From: Rhodothermaceae bacterium bin80
Lineage (GTDB): Bacteria; Bacteroidota; Rhodothermia; Rhodothermales; Bin80
DNA: 56,853 bases
NCBI GenBank assembly: GCA_002238805.1
Contig: MPNB01000011.1
Location: forward strand, 1 to 56,853
Direction of reading: 5' to 3'
This document shows, one piece after another, positions 46,366 through 55,288 of this stretch. The position numbers and the translations under genes were made by a program. The notes beneath the pieces were generated by a model. That model did no database searches, was not told the origin of the DNA, and saw nothing but the letters and a program-made list of their open reading frames with translations. How positions within the stretch are numbered: the first letter of the stretch is position 1; each line of letters starts with the position of its first letter.

Positions 46366-46372
46366 ACTGCTG

Positions 46373-47632
46373 CTATACTACAGGGCTAGCTAACACTCCG
46401 TGCTTTCGGCCTACGCGGCAGAAGGCGTCAAGGATGAAGTCCAAATCCTCATCAGTGTGCGTCGCCATGTAAGATGTACGCATGATTGTAAGGCCGCGAG
46501 GCACAGCACCGCGCCACGGTACAATTGGATTCACAAAGATGCCCGCCTCCAGTAAGTCAGTCCAGAACTGGAATGCGGTCATCATTTCATTGCCAACTAC
46601 GACTGGAATAATGGGGGCTTCACTGGTCCATACATCGAAGCCGGCATTACGGAACCCCTCCCGCATATAGTTCGAAATTTGCCATAGGCGATCAAGTCGC
46701 CAGGTCTCTTCCTGAAGAATTTCCAGACACTTGAGCACCGTTGCAACAGTACTGGGTGGCATAGACGCACTGAAGATGTGTGCGGGAGCCATGTGTCGGA
46801 TGTACTCGATTACATCAAGATCTCCGGTTGCAAAACCACCTAGTGAGGAGAAGCTCTTCGAGAATGTTCCTGTGGTTAAAGGCACCTCGTCGTTCAGCCC
46901 GAAATAAGCTGCAGAGCCCCGTCCGCCAGGGCCAATCACACCTACCGCATGGGCGTCGTCCAGCATCAGAGCGGCGTCAAACTCGTTAGCAAGTTTTACC
47001 AGTTCGGGTATTGGAGCAATTCGCCCGCTCATGGAGAACACGCCATCGGTAACGATGAGTTTGTCAGATTCCGGTCTTTCTGCGTCGGCTTTCTCGAGGA
47101 GACGACGCAGATGCGCCATATCAAAATGTCGGTAACGCCATGTGTCGGCTGTACTCACTTGGGTACCGGCAACAATGCAGGCATGGTTCTCTTTGTCTGA
47201 GAAGATCAGATCGTTTTTTGACGTGATTCCTTGAATCACTCCCATGTTCGTCATGTACCCTGTTGAAAACAGGACACACGCCTCTTTTTGCATAAAGGCT
47301 GCCAGCCGAGCTTCGAGCTCAAGGTGAATGTCCAGTGTGCCGTTCAAAAAGCGGCTGCCTGTGCAACCGGTGCCATATCGAGCGATAGCATCATTGGCGG
47401 CCTCTTTAACGCGTGGATCACTGGTTAATCCCAGATAATTATTTGATCCAGCCATGACGAGCTCACGGCCGTCAATGAATGCCCTTGTTCCTTCACTACG
47501 CGAAATTGCACGGAAATAGGGATAGAGGTCGGCCTTTTTTGCCTCACTGATCAAGGCCCCGGGTGCCATAAAGGCCCGTGTCTTCCCAAAAATAGCGGGT
47601 TCTGCGGGCAGTGTTTCGGCCGGGTTAATCAT
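46373..47632 (-). CDS. Serine palmitoyltransferase-like alpha-oxoamine synthase
   Basis: A 419-aa PLP enzyme. NNYLGLTSDPRVKEAANDAIARYGTGCTGSRFLNGT, LMLDDAHAVGVIGPGGRG and GTFSKSFSSLGG (Schiff-base K259 from ATG 47632) are diagnostic of the family that includes KBL, 8-amino-7-oxononanoate synthase and SPT. The adjacent GNAT gene favours SPT: serine plus acyl-CoA or acyl-ACP gives 3-ketosphinganine. ATG 47632 is chosen; the upstream TTG at 47656 is less likely. KBL remains possible without biochemical data. Confidence 0.85.
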   Translation of the reverse strand: MINPAETLPAEPAIFGKTRAFMAPGALISEAKKADLYPYFRAISRSEGTRAFIDGRELVMAGSNNYLGLTSDPRVKEAANDAIARYGTGCTGSRFLNGTLDIHLELEARLAAFMQKEACVLFSTGYMTNMGVIQGITSKNDLIFSDKENHACIVAGTQVSTADTWRYRHFDMAHLRRLLEKADAERPESDKLIVTDGVFSMSGRIAPIPELVKLANEFDAALMLDDAHAVGVIGPGGRGSAAYFGLNDEVPLTTGTFSKSFSSLGGFATGDLDVIEYIRHMAPAHIFSASMPPSTVATVLKCLEILQEETWRLDRLWQISNYMREGFRNAGFDVWTSEAPIIPVVVGNEMMTAFQFWTDLLEAGIFVNPIVPWRGAVPRGLTIMRTSYMATHTDEDLDFILDAFCRVGRKHGVLASPVV

Positions 47633-47704
47633 ATGGAGAGGGGGAAGGGGCGTCAAGTGATGGGTAATATACCTTGGATGTTACAACAGTAACCAGATTT
47701 GGTG

Positions 47705-48817
47705 TTAGGTGTGGGCTTTCCGTGATTTAGTGCGAATGTGGGCCCGTGGAGTTGCAGATATATGCAATTCCTCCTCAATTAGGTCAATTGCCTGACTATT
47801 GCCGCGTACGTTCCACGAATGGTTCATGTTCGACTTGGAATCAATGTACCCATGAAATTGCTCCAGATCATCTGCCGATACGTTTCGACCAATTACAGCT
47901 TTTCCCAAGGTTTCTCGTTCAAGAAAGATAGCGTTAAGTGTTTGTTCAAAGATACCACGGTTGGGCACGACCATGAGCGGTTTTCCCAAGTAAAGTGATT
48001 CGCTAAGTAATGTGAATCCAGCTGTACACAAAACGCCTCGACACTCGGCTAGATCTCCCAGGAATTCTTCAACACATGCGGGCTTAAAGGTAATGTTCGG
48101 GTAACTGGAGGTGTCTCCGGGTTTTGGGAAGTTATAAACGATGTAACGACGACCGTCCGCGCGTAAGTGCTCCAAGAGTGGCTGACTTCCCTCTGGCTGG
48201 TTGTAGTAGACCAGGATATGTTCTCCTTCGGTTGGCTTAATCCGAACGATTTCGGAGCGAATAATTGGAGGAACAATGGTCGTTATGTCCGGGCGTTTCA
48301 CTTCGGGATAGAAGAAAGAGGATAACAAAAGTCTGTTGGGAGTGCGTGGTGCAACGACATTGATCACGATACGTGCCAGATTGGCGTGATACTTATGCCG
48401 GGTGGGGAGTGCATAGCAGGTTTCTGTGACGATCTGTTGGTGATTGAGCGAGATTACAGGGAGATCCAAAAGATTGGCCGCCCGCCAGGAAAATGCCTCA
48501 AAATCAGTAATGACCATATCGGCCTTCCATTCACTGATTTGATTGGCCAGTTTGCGTACAATTTGATCCAGGTTACGGATTGACGGCCAATTGGCCCAGA
48601 TGGTTGCCCTTGCTTGAACAGTATTGTTTCGTAGGACCGTTTGCAACTGTCGCACGGGGATTACATCTTCCCCTTGCGCCTGCAGGATTTTCTGTGCTGC
48701 TCCGCCACCGCAGAATCGCACGTGATGCCCACGTCCACGCAGCCCCTCGGCTATGGCCATACCCCGGGAGGTATGACCACGACCCTGTCCACTAAGTGCG
48801 TAAATAATGCGCGCCAT
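47705..48817 (-). CDS. MJ1255/VC2487-type glycosyltransferase (GT-B fold)
   Basis: A 370-aa protein with two Rossmann-like halves. IIYALSGQGRGHTSRGMAIAEGL is the donor-domain start, and GVLCTAGFTLLSESLYLGKPLMVVPNRGIFEQTLNAIFLE is the MurG/UGT-like sugar-nucleotide site. Start ATG 48817 fits the family. The gene is upstream of Spt-like and GNAT genes on the same strand (72 nt before Spt), so it may glycosylate a sphingolipid; that is inference. 19 nt after the DUF5683 gene. Confidence 0.8.
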   Translation of the reverse strand: MARIIYALSGQGRGHTSRGMAIAEGLRGRGHHVRFCGGGAAQKILQAQGEDVIPVRQLQTVLRNNTVQARATIWANWPSIRNLDQIVRKLANQISEWKADMVITDFEAFSWRAANLLDLPVISLNHQQIVTETCYALPTRHKYHANLARIVINVVAPRTPNRLLLSSFFYPEVKRPDITTIVPPIIRSEIVRIKPTEGEHILVYYNQPEGSQPLLEHLRADGRRYIVYNFPKPGDTSSYPNITFKPACVEEFLGDLAECRGVLCTAGFTLLSESLYLGKPLMVVPNRGIFEQTLNAIFLERETLGKAVIGRNVSADDLEQFHGYIDSKSNMNHSWNVRGNSQAIDLIEEELHISATPRAHIRTKSRKAHT

Positions 48818-48836
48818 ACTACACAACGGCCAAAGA

Positions 48837-49457
48837 TTACCAAGTGATCGAAAGTCCAAGCTTTTCTGGTCCTCCCACTATTTGAATGGTCAACGATTCG
48901 TCTACGTCAAACTCTGCCAAATGTGCACTCACGTACGCATCCAGGATAGTGAGTCCATACCATGCGATAGTACCGAAGTACAACAGGTCTCTGTTGCGTC
49001 GTAGGCTATCCCGGTTGGTACGGAACTGAGGTTCCAATCTAGCACGACGTGCTTCTATCTCTTCTGGCATTAGGCTTGACTCGGGATTTAGTCCTAGGTC
49101 GCGAATAAGCTTGGCATAGTCACCAGCGTAGTGAGGGAATACGGGCATTCCATCCTCATTGGTGCGTGCAGTGTAAAGATAGGCATGCCGGTAAAGCAGG
49201 TACCGTCTGTTAACCAAAAGGGCAGAACCAGAAAAGGCGGCAATACCGACGTAAACAATGGGCACCTTGTAGTACTCACGGTTATACAGCTGCCCCCATC
49301 CGGGTACAAGTGCACGTCGCAGGGCTGTGTTCGGATCCGGATGGACCAATACAGGGTCCGTCATCATTGTATCCAGTTGACCATGTGCAGATGATGGGAT
49401 TACCAGCAGAAGGGATAGGCCGACAAGCGTGGAGGTTGTCAGTGTGGGATGAGCCAT
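48837..49457 (-). CDS. DUF5683 membrane protein
   Basis: A 206-aa protein with a signal/membrane start (LVGLSLLLVIPSSAHG), the DUF5683 motif RRALVPGWGQLYNREYYKVPIVYVGIAA, and further membrane segments. It follows parB by 1 nt, the same order as in other Bacteroidota. ATG 49457 (MAHPTL) is preferred over upstream in-frame starts inside parB. Function unknown. Confidence 0.85.
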   Translation of the reverse strand: MAHPTLTTSTLVGLSLLLVIPSSAHGQLDTMMTDPVLVHPDPNTALRRALVPGWGQLYNREYYKVPIVYVGIAAFSGSALLVNRRYLLYRHAYLYTARTNEDGMPVFPHYAGDYAKLIRDLGLNPESSLMPEEIEARRARLEPQFRTNRDSLRRNRDLLYFGTIAWYGLTILDAYVSAHLAEFDVDESLTIQIVGGPEKLGLSITW

Positions 49458-49458
49458 A

Positions 49459-50346
49459 CTACTGGCTTGAGCCGGTGAGTAATTCGAGCACGCGTGAAAA
49501 ATCTTCCTTTGAGTAATAATGGATTTCAATTCGGCCTATGCCTTTCGGTGATTCCTTTACGCGCACCTTTGTCCCTAAGTGTTTGCGTAGCTCATTTTCG
49601 ACTTCAGTCACATGCGGTTTGCGGTGAGTATGTGGTTTTTTTGATTTTTTCGGCTTTTTTTGCTGGAGTTTCACGCGTCTTTCTACTTCACGCACGCTGA
49701 GGTCTTGGTGCTGTATTTCATCAAAAAGTTTTTGTTGAGTTTTCTCGCTGGGGAGGGCAAGTAGAGCGCGGGCATGGCCGGGTGTGAGGATCCCTTCTCG
49801 GAGTCCGAGTTGGATTTTGGGTGGAAGATGCAGGAGACGTAAAAAATTTGCGACGGTTGAGCGTTGCTTGCCGACTTTCCGGGATACATCTTCCTGTGTC
49901 AGTTCGTATTCGTCGATGAGTCGCCGATAGCCGAGGGCAACATCAATCGGGTTGAGTTCTTCCCGCTGAACGTTTTCAACCAAGGCCATTTCGAGCATTT
50001 GTTCGCCTTTGGCTGGTCGGATATAGGCTGGGATTTTCTCTATTCCTGCGAGCTTGGCAGCTCGCAGACGTCGTTCACCGCTGATAAGCTCAAATTCTTC
50101 ATCTTTTATGGCACGAACGGTGATTGGCTGAATCACCCCCAGTTGCCTGATGGACTGAGCAAGCGAATCGAGTGATTCAGGTTTAAAATCCTGCCGGGGC
50201 TGGAACGGATTAGGCTTGATCGCACTTAGGGGTAGTGCGAATGTGCCACTGACTAATGTATGAGCATCCTCTTCGGAACGCAGATGCCCATCATCGTCAA
50301 GCAGCGCACCTAATCCGCGTCCAAGTGCAATCCTTTTTTCTGACAT
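49459..50346 (-). CDS. parB: Chromosome-partitioning protein ParB
   Basis: A 295-aa CTPase/DNA-binding protein. ALGRGLGALL is the N-terminal ParA-interaction motif. IKPNPFQPRQDF, LISGERRLRAAKLAGIEKIPAYIR and VENVQREELNPIDVALGYRRLIDEY form the ParB/Srx CTPase domain, and LTQEDVSRKVGKQRSTVANFLRLL is the helix-turn-helix. It ends with a Lys-rich linker and dimerisation domain. ATG 50346 is chosen over GTG 50352. No parS palindrome was spotted nearby. Confidence 0.96.
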   Translation of the reverse strand: MSEKRIALGRGLGALLDDDGHLRSEEDAHTLVSGTFALPLSAIKPNPFQPRQDFKPESLDSLAQSIRQLGVIQPITVRAIKDEEFELISGERRLRAAKLAGIEKIPAYIRPAKGEQMLEMALVENVQREELNPIDVALGYRRLIDEYELTQEDVSRKVGKQRSTVANFLRLLHLPPKIQLGLREGILTPGHARALLALPSEKTQQKLFDEIQHQDLSVREVERRVKLQQKKPKKSKKPHTHRKPHVTEVENELRKHLGTKVRVKESPKGIGRIEIHYYSKEDFSRVLELLTGSSQ

Positions 50347-50403
50347 GAGCACGCGGGAGAGGGGTTTTTTGCAACAGTTCCCCGCAATGTACCATTAGCT
50401 GGA

Positions 50404-51213
50404 TCAGCTGTTCGATGGAGAAGTAAAGCGGGGAGTTCCAGTACTGGAAAAAGTGGCAAGCTGGAGAATTTCTCTGGCTAGGGCTCGATAGTTACGGGCC
50501 CCGGTGCTGGTCGCATTATGCATTACAACAGGCTTCCCAAAGCTGGGAGCTTCTGCGATAGTAACGTTCCTGTGTATAATGGTCTTGAATACCCGATCAC
50601 CAAAGTAACGCTTTACCTCGTCACGCACACTTCGGGAGAGCCGCAGACGTCGATCATAGAGTGTTAGGAGCACACCTGCAATTTGCAGGTCAGGGTTGAG
50701 ACCGTTACGTATAATTTTGATCGTATTGAGCAGTAACCCAAGTCCTTCAAGGGCAAAATATTCTACCTGCACGGGAATAATAACACTATCGGCTGCAGTG
50801 AGTGAGTTGACGGTCAGGAGTCCAAGGGAAGGTGGACAATCGATGATTACATAGTCATACTTCTTTGTAAGCTCCTTCAATGCATGCTTCAAAAGGCGTT
50901 CGCGTCTTGGCACACTTATGAGCTCAACCTCTGCTCCTACAAGGTTAATGTTGGCGGGAAGCAGATCCAAATGTGGCACCTCTGTGCTGGTGATTACTTC
51001 GTCTGGTGTCGCCTTTCCAATAATGACCTCATAGATCGAAAGTCCTCTGCTCTTGATATCGTGACCAAGTCCGGAAGTGCAGTTACCCTGTGGATCCATG
51101 TCCACCAGTAGTGTCAGGCGTTCCTCTACAGCCAAGGAAGCTGCGAGATTGATGGCAGTTGTAGTCTTACCGACACCGCCCTTTTGGTTGGCAATCGCTA
51201 TTATCTGACCCAT
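50404..51213 (-). CDS. parA: Chromosome-partitioning ATPase ParA
   Basis: A 269-aa Walker-type ATPase. [20 protein letters not shown] is the deviant Walker [16 protein letters not shown] is Walker B and [12 protein letters not shown] the later signature. Works with ParB to segregate origins. Complete length, with a short Ser/Thr-rich tail. It precedes parB by 57 nt. Confidence 0.97.
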   Translation of the reverse strand: MGQIIAIANQKGGVGKTTTAINLAASLAVEERLTLLVDMDPQGNCTSGLGHDIKSRGLSIYEVIIGKATPDEVITSTEVPHLDLLPANINLVGAEVELISVPRRERLLKHALKELTKKYDYVIIDCPPSLGLLTVNSLTAADSVIIPVQVEYFALEGLGLLLNTIKIIRNGLNPDLQIAGVLLTLYDRRLRLSRSVRDEVKRYFGDRVFKTIIHRNVTIAEAPSFGKPVVMHNATSTGARNYRALAREILQLATFSSTGTPRFTSPSNS

Positions 51214-51284
51214 ACCTCGAATTCACGTATGGTTTGGAGATACACGCAGGTTATCTGTTATGGGGAGATGGGAGCAGCCGCAAA

Positions 51285-51446
51285 TCAGAACAGAGAGTAA
51301 ATAAATGGTGCCAACGCTGACCCTTGAGTCAAAACGATGAGAAGACTCAACAGCAGTAGGAGACCCACAATGGGCATCAGCCAATACTTCTTGCGCATCC
51401 GCAAGAACCGCAGAAACTCCGTGACAATGTGAATCTTATTCTTCAT
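51285..51446 (-). CDS. DUF5989-family small membrane protein
   Basis: A 53-aa protein: FLRFLRMRKKYWLMPIVGLLLLLSLLIVLTQGSALAPFIYSLF matches the DUF5989 layout (FLR-x-RKKYWL-P, one membrane helix, conserved APFIY-LF end); only segments up to about 20 residues apart are quoted here as evidence of pattern. ATG 51446 (MKNKIHIV) is preferred over the earlier in-frame ATG 51467. The usual neighbours, SxtJ-type membrane protein and carbamoyltransferase, are not present, so it stands alone. Confidence 0.75.
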   Translation of the reverse strand: MKNKIHIVTEFLRFLRMRKKYWLMPIVGLLLLLSLLIVLTQGSALAPFIYSLF

Positions 51447-51632
51447 GCCGTTTGTGAGCCGATACAACCTTGCACGTTCTACGCAGTAAGCGCACTAAGT
51501 GTCCAAAATTGTGTAGGCAGGGGTGCTGTGGACAAACAAATTCCAGTGGTTTTTGTTGTACGGGGCGCGCAACACGAGCATGCATGTTTGCGTACAGGCT
51601 AGGCAGTTACCCGCCGATATAAGATTTACGTT

Positions 51633-52862
51633 TTGATTCATTTTTTCATCGAAGTCTGGGAGGGATTGAACATCGCCTTGCGCTCCCTCATCTCAAATCG
51701 TCTGCGCAGCGGATTGACAATGCTCGGTATTATCATCGGGATTGTGACCGTGACTGCGATGTTTACGGTCATTAATGGCTTGGAAGGGGCGATGAATCGT
51801 TCATTGGCATTATTAGGCACTAATGCGATTTATATTGAGAAGACGGGCTGGTTTGTGGAGGGAGATGAACGACGACAGCAATGGTCTCGACCGGATCTCC
51901 GTTCGGACTTGGCAGAACATATTCGTGAGCACTCTCAGTATGCCGTTGCAGTAGCCCCGCTAGTCGATACGGGCCGGCCAATTCGTTATCGCGATCGTGC
52001 CATGTACGGCGTGTATATCCAAGGATCAACTCCCGAAATAGCAAGTGTGGATGACGTGGAGCTTGTAGAGGGGCGCTGGTACAATGATCTGGATAACCTG
52101 GTTGGCCGTAACGTAGTGGTAATTGGTGATGCTGTGAATGAGACTCTCTTTCCGAATGAACGGGCGGTGGGAAAAACGATCCGCATAGGCGGTAAGCGAT
52201 TCGAGGTAATTGGAGTTTTGGAAAAACAGGGCAAGTTTTTTGGCATGTTCTCGTTTGATGAGCAGGCACAGATCCCACTCACAACTTTCGAGCGTCATTT
52301 TGGACGTTTCAGGAGCGTAACGATCAAGGTTAGTGCGGAGTCCGAGGAGACCGTCCCCTTACTTGAAGAGGAACTGACTGGCATCATGCGTGCTGCCAGG
52401 GGACTTGATGCATTGGAAGAAAACAACTTTGAAATCAATAAGACGGAGGCATTCCGTGAGCAATTGGCGACGATAAAAGCCATAGTCTACGCGATTGGCA
52501 TCTTCCTTACAGGGCTTGCACTGGTGGTTGGTGGTATTGGGGTTATGAATATTATGTTTGTAACGGTCAAGGAGCGCACCAAAGAGATTGGTGTTCGAAA
52601 AGCTGTAGGGGCTAGTAGACGTGCTGTACTGGCACAGTTCCTGATCGAATCAGTTTTGGTTTGTATTGCTGCCGGAGCTGTCGGTGTAGCGTTATCTATG
52701 GGGATAACGGCCATCATTAATCAATTCATACCGGCAGCTCTGGCCACAGGTACGGTTCTCTTAGCGTTTGGAATTTGTGTGTTTGTAGGTGTATCGTTTG
52801 GTGTAGTACCTGCTTGGAACGCTGCCCGCTTGAATCCTATTGACGCACTACGTTACGGCTGA
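51633..52862 (+). CDS. MacB/FtsX-type ABC transporter permease
   Basis: A 409-aa inner-membrane protein with the N-terminal helix ISNRLRSGLTMLGIIIGIVTV, a periplasmic MacB core domain (GRNVVVIGDAVNETLFPNE; RIGGKRFEVIGVLEKQG) and the C-terminal FtsX domain (GGIGVMNIMFVTVKERTKEIGVRKAVGASR; AARLNPIDALRYG). Four membrane helices in all. The start is TTG 51633: the frame has no upstream ATG after a stop at 51600. No Shine-Dalgarno is seen. Followed by a second permease of the same family. Confidence 0.92.
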   Translation: MIHFFIEVWEGLNIALRSLISNRLRSGLTMLGIIIGIVTVTAMFTVINGLEGAMNRSLALLGTNAIYIEKTGWFVEGDERRQQWSRPDLRSDLAEHIREHSQYAVAVAPLVDTGRPIRYRDRAMYGVYIQGSTPEIASVDDVELVEGRWYNDLDNLVGRNVVVIGDAVNETLFPNERAVGKTIRIGGKRFEVIGVLEKQGKFFGMFSFDEQAQIPLTTFERHFGRFRSVTIKVSAESEETVPLLEEELTGIMRAARGLDALEENNFEINKTEAFREQLATIKAIVYAIGIFLTGLALVVGGIGVMNIMFVTVKERTKEIGVRKAVGASRRAVLAQFLIESVLVCIAAGAVGVALSMGITAIINQFIPAALATGTVLLAFGICVFVGVSFGVVPAWNAARLNPIDALRYG

Positions 52863-52863
52863 C

Positions 52864-54087
52864 ATGTTCAACTTGGAATTTATACGACTGGCCTGGGGGA
52901 TTTTACGCAGCCATAAGCTGCGCTCCATGCTTACACTCTTGGGCATTGTAATTGGTGTATTTGCCATTATTGTAGCAGTGACTGCGGTTCAGGTCATAGA
53001 GACCAAAGTGGTTTCCACCGTCGAATCCTTCGGAGCAACCACTTTCACTATCTACAAGGCCGGCGGATTTAGCCGGTCCGGCTCACGGTATCGCGCACGG
53101 CCAAATATCACCTACGATGAAATGCTCCAATACGCGGAGCGTGCGCAGCTGCCGTCTGCGGTGAGCCCAACCTTGTTTGCTGGGGATTCAGATGAAGCCC
53201 GGTACGGAGACCAGAAAACCGATCCCGTAGTGGTGCATTTAGGCGTTAATGAGTATTGGGTTGGTACGAACGGATTTGATATCGCTCGTGGGCGCAATAT
53301 GACTGCATTGGACGTGCAGTTGGGACGAGATGTTGTCGTCATCGGACATGAGCTTGACGATATACTGTTCCCAAATATTAATGCTATCGGAAAGCAAATC
53401 ATCGTTGACGGTAGACGCTACCAGGTGATCGGCGTGCTGGCCAAAAAAGGTGCAGTGTTTGGGAACAGCATGGATCGTCTGGCACTGGCTCCCATTACTA
53501 GTGTGATACAGAGCTACAGCGCAGCATGGCGCGACGTAGAGATTAAAGTGCAAACGTCGTCAATGGAGACGATAGATGAAGCAATCGAGGAAGCTATAGG
53601 TATTTTTCGGGTAATTCGTAACGTGGAGCCCGGAGAAGAAAATAATTTTGAGATAGAAAGTACAGAATCCTTTGTTGGGGGGATCACCAACTTTACAGGC
53701 CAAGTCAAGGCGGGGGGAGCAGCCGTTGGCCTAATTACGCTCCTCTCTGCAGGTATAGGAGTAATGAATATCATGCTTGTATCGGTTGCCGAGCGTACTC
53801 GCGAGATCGGTGTGAGAAAGGCAGTAGGCGCGCGTCGACGGGATGTATTGAGTCAATTTTTGTACGAGGCGATCTTTTTGTGTCAGATTGGTGGTGTTAT
53901 GGGTATCCTTGTTGGGGTTTTGGGCGGTAACATTCTTGGATGGGTGTTTGATGCTTCGTTTGTTTTCCCGTGGGTCTGGGCGATTGGTGCTGTAATTGGC
54001 GTTACGTTGATTGCGCTGGTTTTTGGAGTGTATCCCGCCTATAAGGCCGCCGGTCTAGATCCGATTGAATCTCTAAGGCACGAATAA
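52864..54087 (+). CDS. MacB/FtsX-type ABC transporter permease, second copy
   Basis: A 407-aa paralogue of the preceding permease: LRSHKLRSMLTLLGIVIGVFAIIV, MacB core (GRDVVVIGHELDDILFPNINAIGKQIIVDGRRYQVIGVL) and FtsX domain (SAGIGVMNIMLVSVAERTREIGVRKAVGARR; AAGLDPIESLRHE). ATG 52864 follows the first gene's stop by 1 nt. The two probably form a heterodimeric permease. The ATPase and periplasmic adaptor are not adjacent. Its TAA overlaps the rpiA ATG (TAATG). Confidence 0.92.
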   Translation: MFNLEFIRLAWGILRSHKLRSMLTLLGIVIGVFAIIVAVTAVQVIETKVVSTVESFGATTFTIYKAGGFSRSGSRYRARPNITYDEMLQYAERAQLPSAVSPTLFAGDSDEARYGDQKTDPVVVHLGVNEYWVGTNGFDIARGRNMTALDVQLGRDVVVIGHELDDILFPNINAIGKQIIVDGRRYQVIGVLAKKGAVFGNSMDRLALAPITSVIQSYSAAWRDVEIKVQTSSMETIDEAIEEAIGIFRVIRNVEPGEENNFEIESTESFVGGITNFTGQVKAGGAAVGLITLLSAGIGVMNIMLVSVAERTREIGVRKAVGARRRDVLSQFLYEAIFLCQIGGVMGILVGVLGGNILGWVFDASFVFPWVWAIGAVIGVTLIALVFGVYPAYKAAGLDPIESLRHE

Positions 54088-54782
54088 TGAGCCAGAACCT
54101 CGCCAAAAGACAGGCAGGCGAGAAGGCGGCGCAACGCGTTGAGTCCGGCATGACAGTTGGCCTTGGCACAGGTTCCACCACAGCGTTTGCAATAGCGGCT
54201 CTGGGGCGTAGAGTTCGGGAAGAGGGCTTGTTAATCAGGGGAATACCAACTTCTAGTTCAGCTGAGCTTGAAGCACGTTTGCAGGGGGTACCAATCTGTA
54301 CTTTTGATGACGTAGAGGGCAGACTGGATATTGCAGTTGACGGAGCCGACGAGGTCAGTCCTGTACTTGACCTGATAAAGGGTAGGGGGGCAGCACACAC
54401 ACGCGAGAAGCTTGTCGCCAGTCAGACTGACAGATTTATAGTACTGGTGGATCCTTCCAAGCTTGTAAAGCAATTGGGCACAAAAATGCCGGTGCCCATC
54501 GAGATTATCCCTATGGCCGCGCCAGTTATACTGCGCGCGCTTCAAGCTATGGGTGCAGAGGCTTCTTTGCGTCTGGGACTACGGAAGGACGGTCCGGTAG
54601 TTACCGATCAGGGTTTTTGGGTAATTGACGCACAATTTGGTCCGATCAGTGATCCAGCTGCGCTCAGCCGCACGCTGCTGGAAATGCCAGGTGTGCTGGA
54701 TCATGGGCTATTTATTGGACTGGCCACTGAAGTTATTGTCGGCACTGAGACAGGTGCAGAGGTTCTGGTCCGTAAACCATAA
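54087..54782 (+). CDS. rpiA: Ribose-5-phosphate isomerase A
   Basis: A 231-aa enzyme interconverting ribose-5-phosphate and ribulose-5-phosphate. GLGTGSTTAFAIAAL is the phosphate-binding loop, DIAVDGADEV holds the catalytic Asp residues, KGRGAAHTREKLVA the catalytic Glu/Lys region, and KLGTKMPVPIEIIP-like KQLGTKMPVPIEIIPMA the family tail. Complete. Translation is coupled to the upstream permease through TAATG. Confidence 0.96.
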   Translation: MSQNLAKRQAGEKAAQRVESGMTVGLGTGSTTAFAIAALGRRVREEGLLIRGIPTSSSAELEARLQGVPICTFDDVEGRLDIAVDGADEVSPVLDLIKGRGAAHTREKLVASQTDRFIVLVDPSKLVKQLGTKMPVPIEIIPMAAPVILRALQAMGAEASLRLGLRKDGPVVTDQGFWVIDAQFGPISDPAALSRTLLEMPGVLDHGLFIGLATEVIVGTETGAEVLVRKP

Positions 54783-54818
54783 CTGTACAGCTCCGAGGGT
54801 TGATTGCATTCGGCCGTA

Positions 54819-54836
54819 AGTAGGATAGTGCCTACT
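54819..54836. terminator. Hairpin between convergent rpiA and TonB remnant
   Basis: AGTAGG (54819-54824), six-base loop ATAGTG, CCTACT (54831-54836): a perfect six-pair stem 36 nt after rpiA and just before the end of the minus-strand TonB remnant. It could serve both strands; no T-tract is present, so support is modest. Confidence 0.4.
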
Positions 54837-54842
54837 GAATAA

Positions 54843-55179
54843 TCAGATCAGCATAAGCACGAAGGTCAGAGAGGTTATTACGCTAACGGGAGCACCATTC
54901 AATCGGTCTGGTACAAAGCGTGCGAGTTGAACGGCCCGCAGTGCCTCTTCATCGCAATCTGCTCCGAGGCTTTGTGTCACGGTGGGGAGACGGACATATC
55001 CATTTGCGTCAACAATGAAGGTCACGGTGACGCGTCCCTCGAGGTTAGTCCGTCGTGCCCGTTCGGGGGTACTGAATTTCTTTTATCAGGGATTCTATAC
55101 TACCGAGTAGGATGGGGACTTGGTCCAGAAAGTCATATAGATCCGGAGCATTGTTCTGTCCACGGAAGGACACAGGCAT
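54843..55179 (-). pseudogene. TonB C-terminal module with one frameshift
   Basis: From ATG 55179 the minus strand reads MPVSFRGQNNAPDLYDFLDQ, then VPILLGSIESLIKEIQYP. At a run of five C/G (55065-55069) the frame breaks; one base less gives PERARRTNLEGRVTVTFIVD, continuing NGYVRLPTVTQSLGADCDEEALRAVQLARFVPDRLNG and a stop at 54843. Together this is a complete TonB_C domain, YPERARR...EGRV, homologous to those next door. A sequencing error in the homopolymer would restore it, though the start lacks a membrane anchor. Confidence 0.65.
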
Positions 55180-55288
55180 GTCGCGAGTTCGATCGGTCCC
55201 CGAACTCGCTGTTTCTTTTTACAGCAAATTCGGGATTCAATCTCGAAGACGTGTGACACGCAACGCCGTGTAAGTAAGGCTGGGTAAA

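Noticed and set aside
49660..49690. TTTCACGCG inside parB as a parS site
   Set aside because: It lacks the full palindrome expected of parS; a single half-match is not enough.
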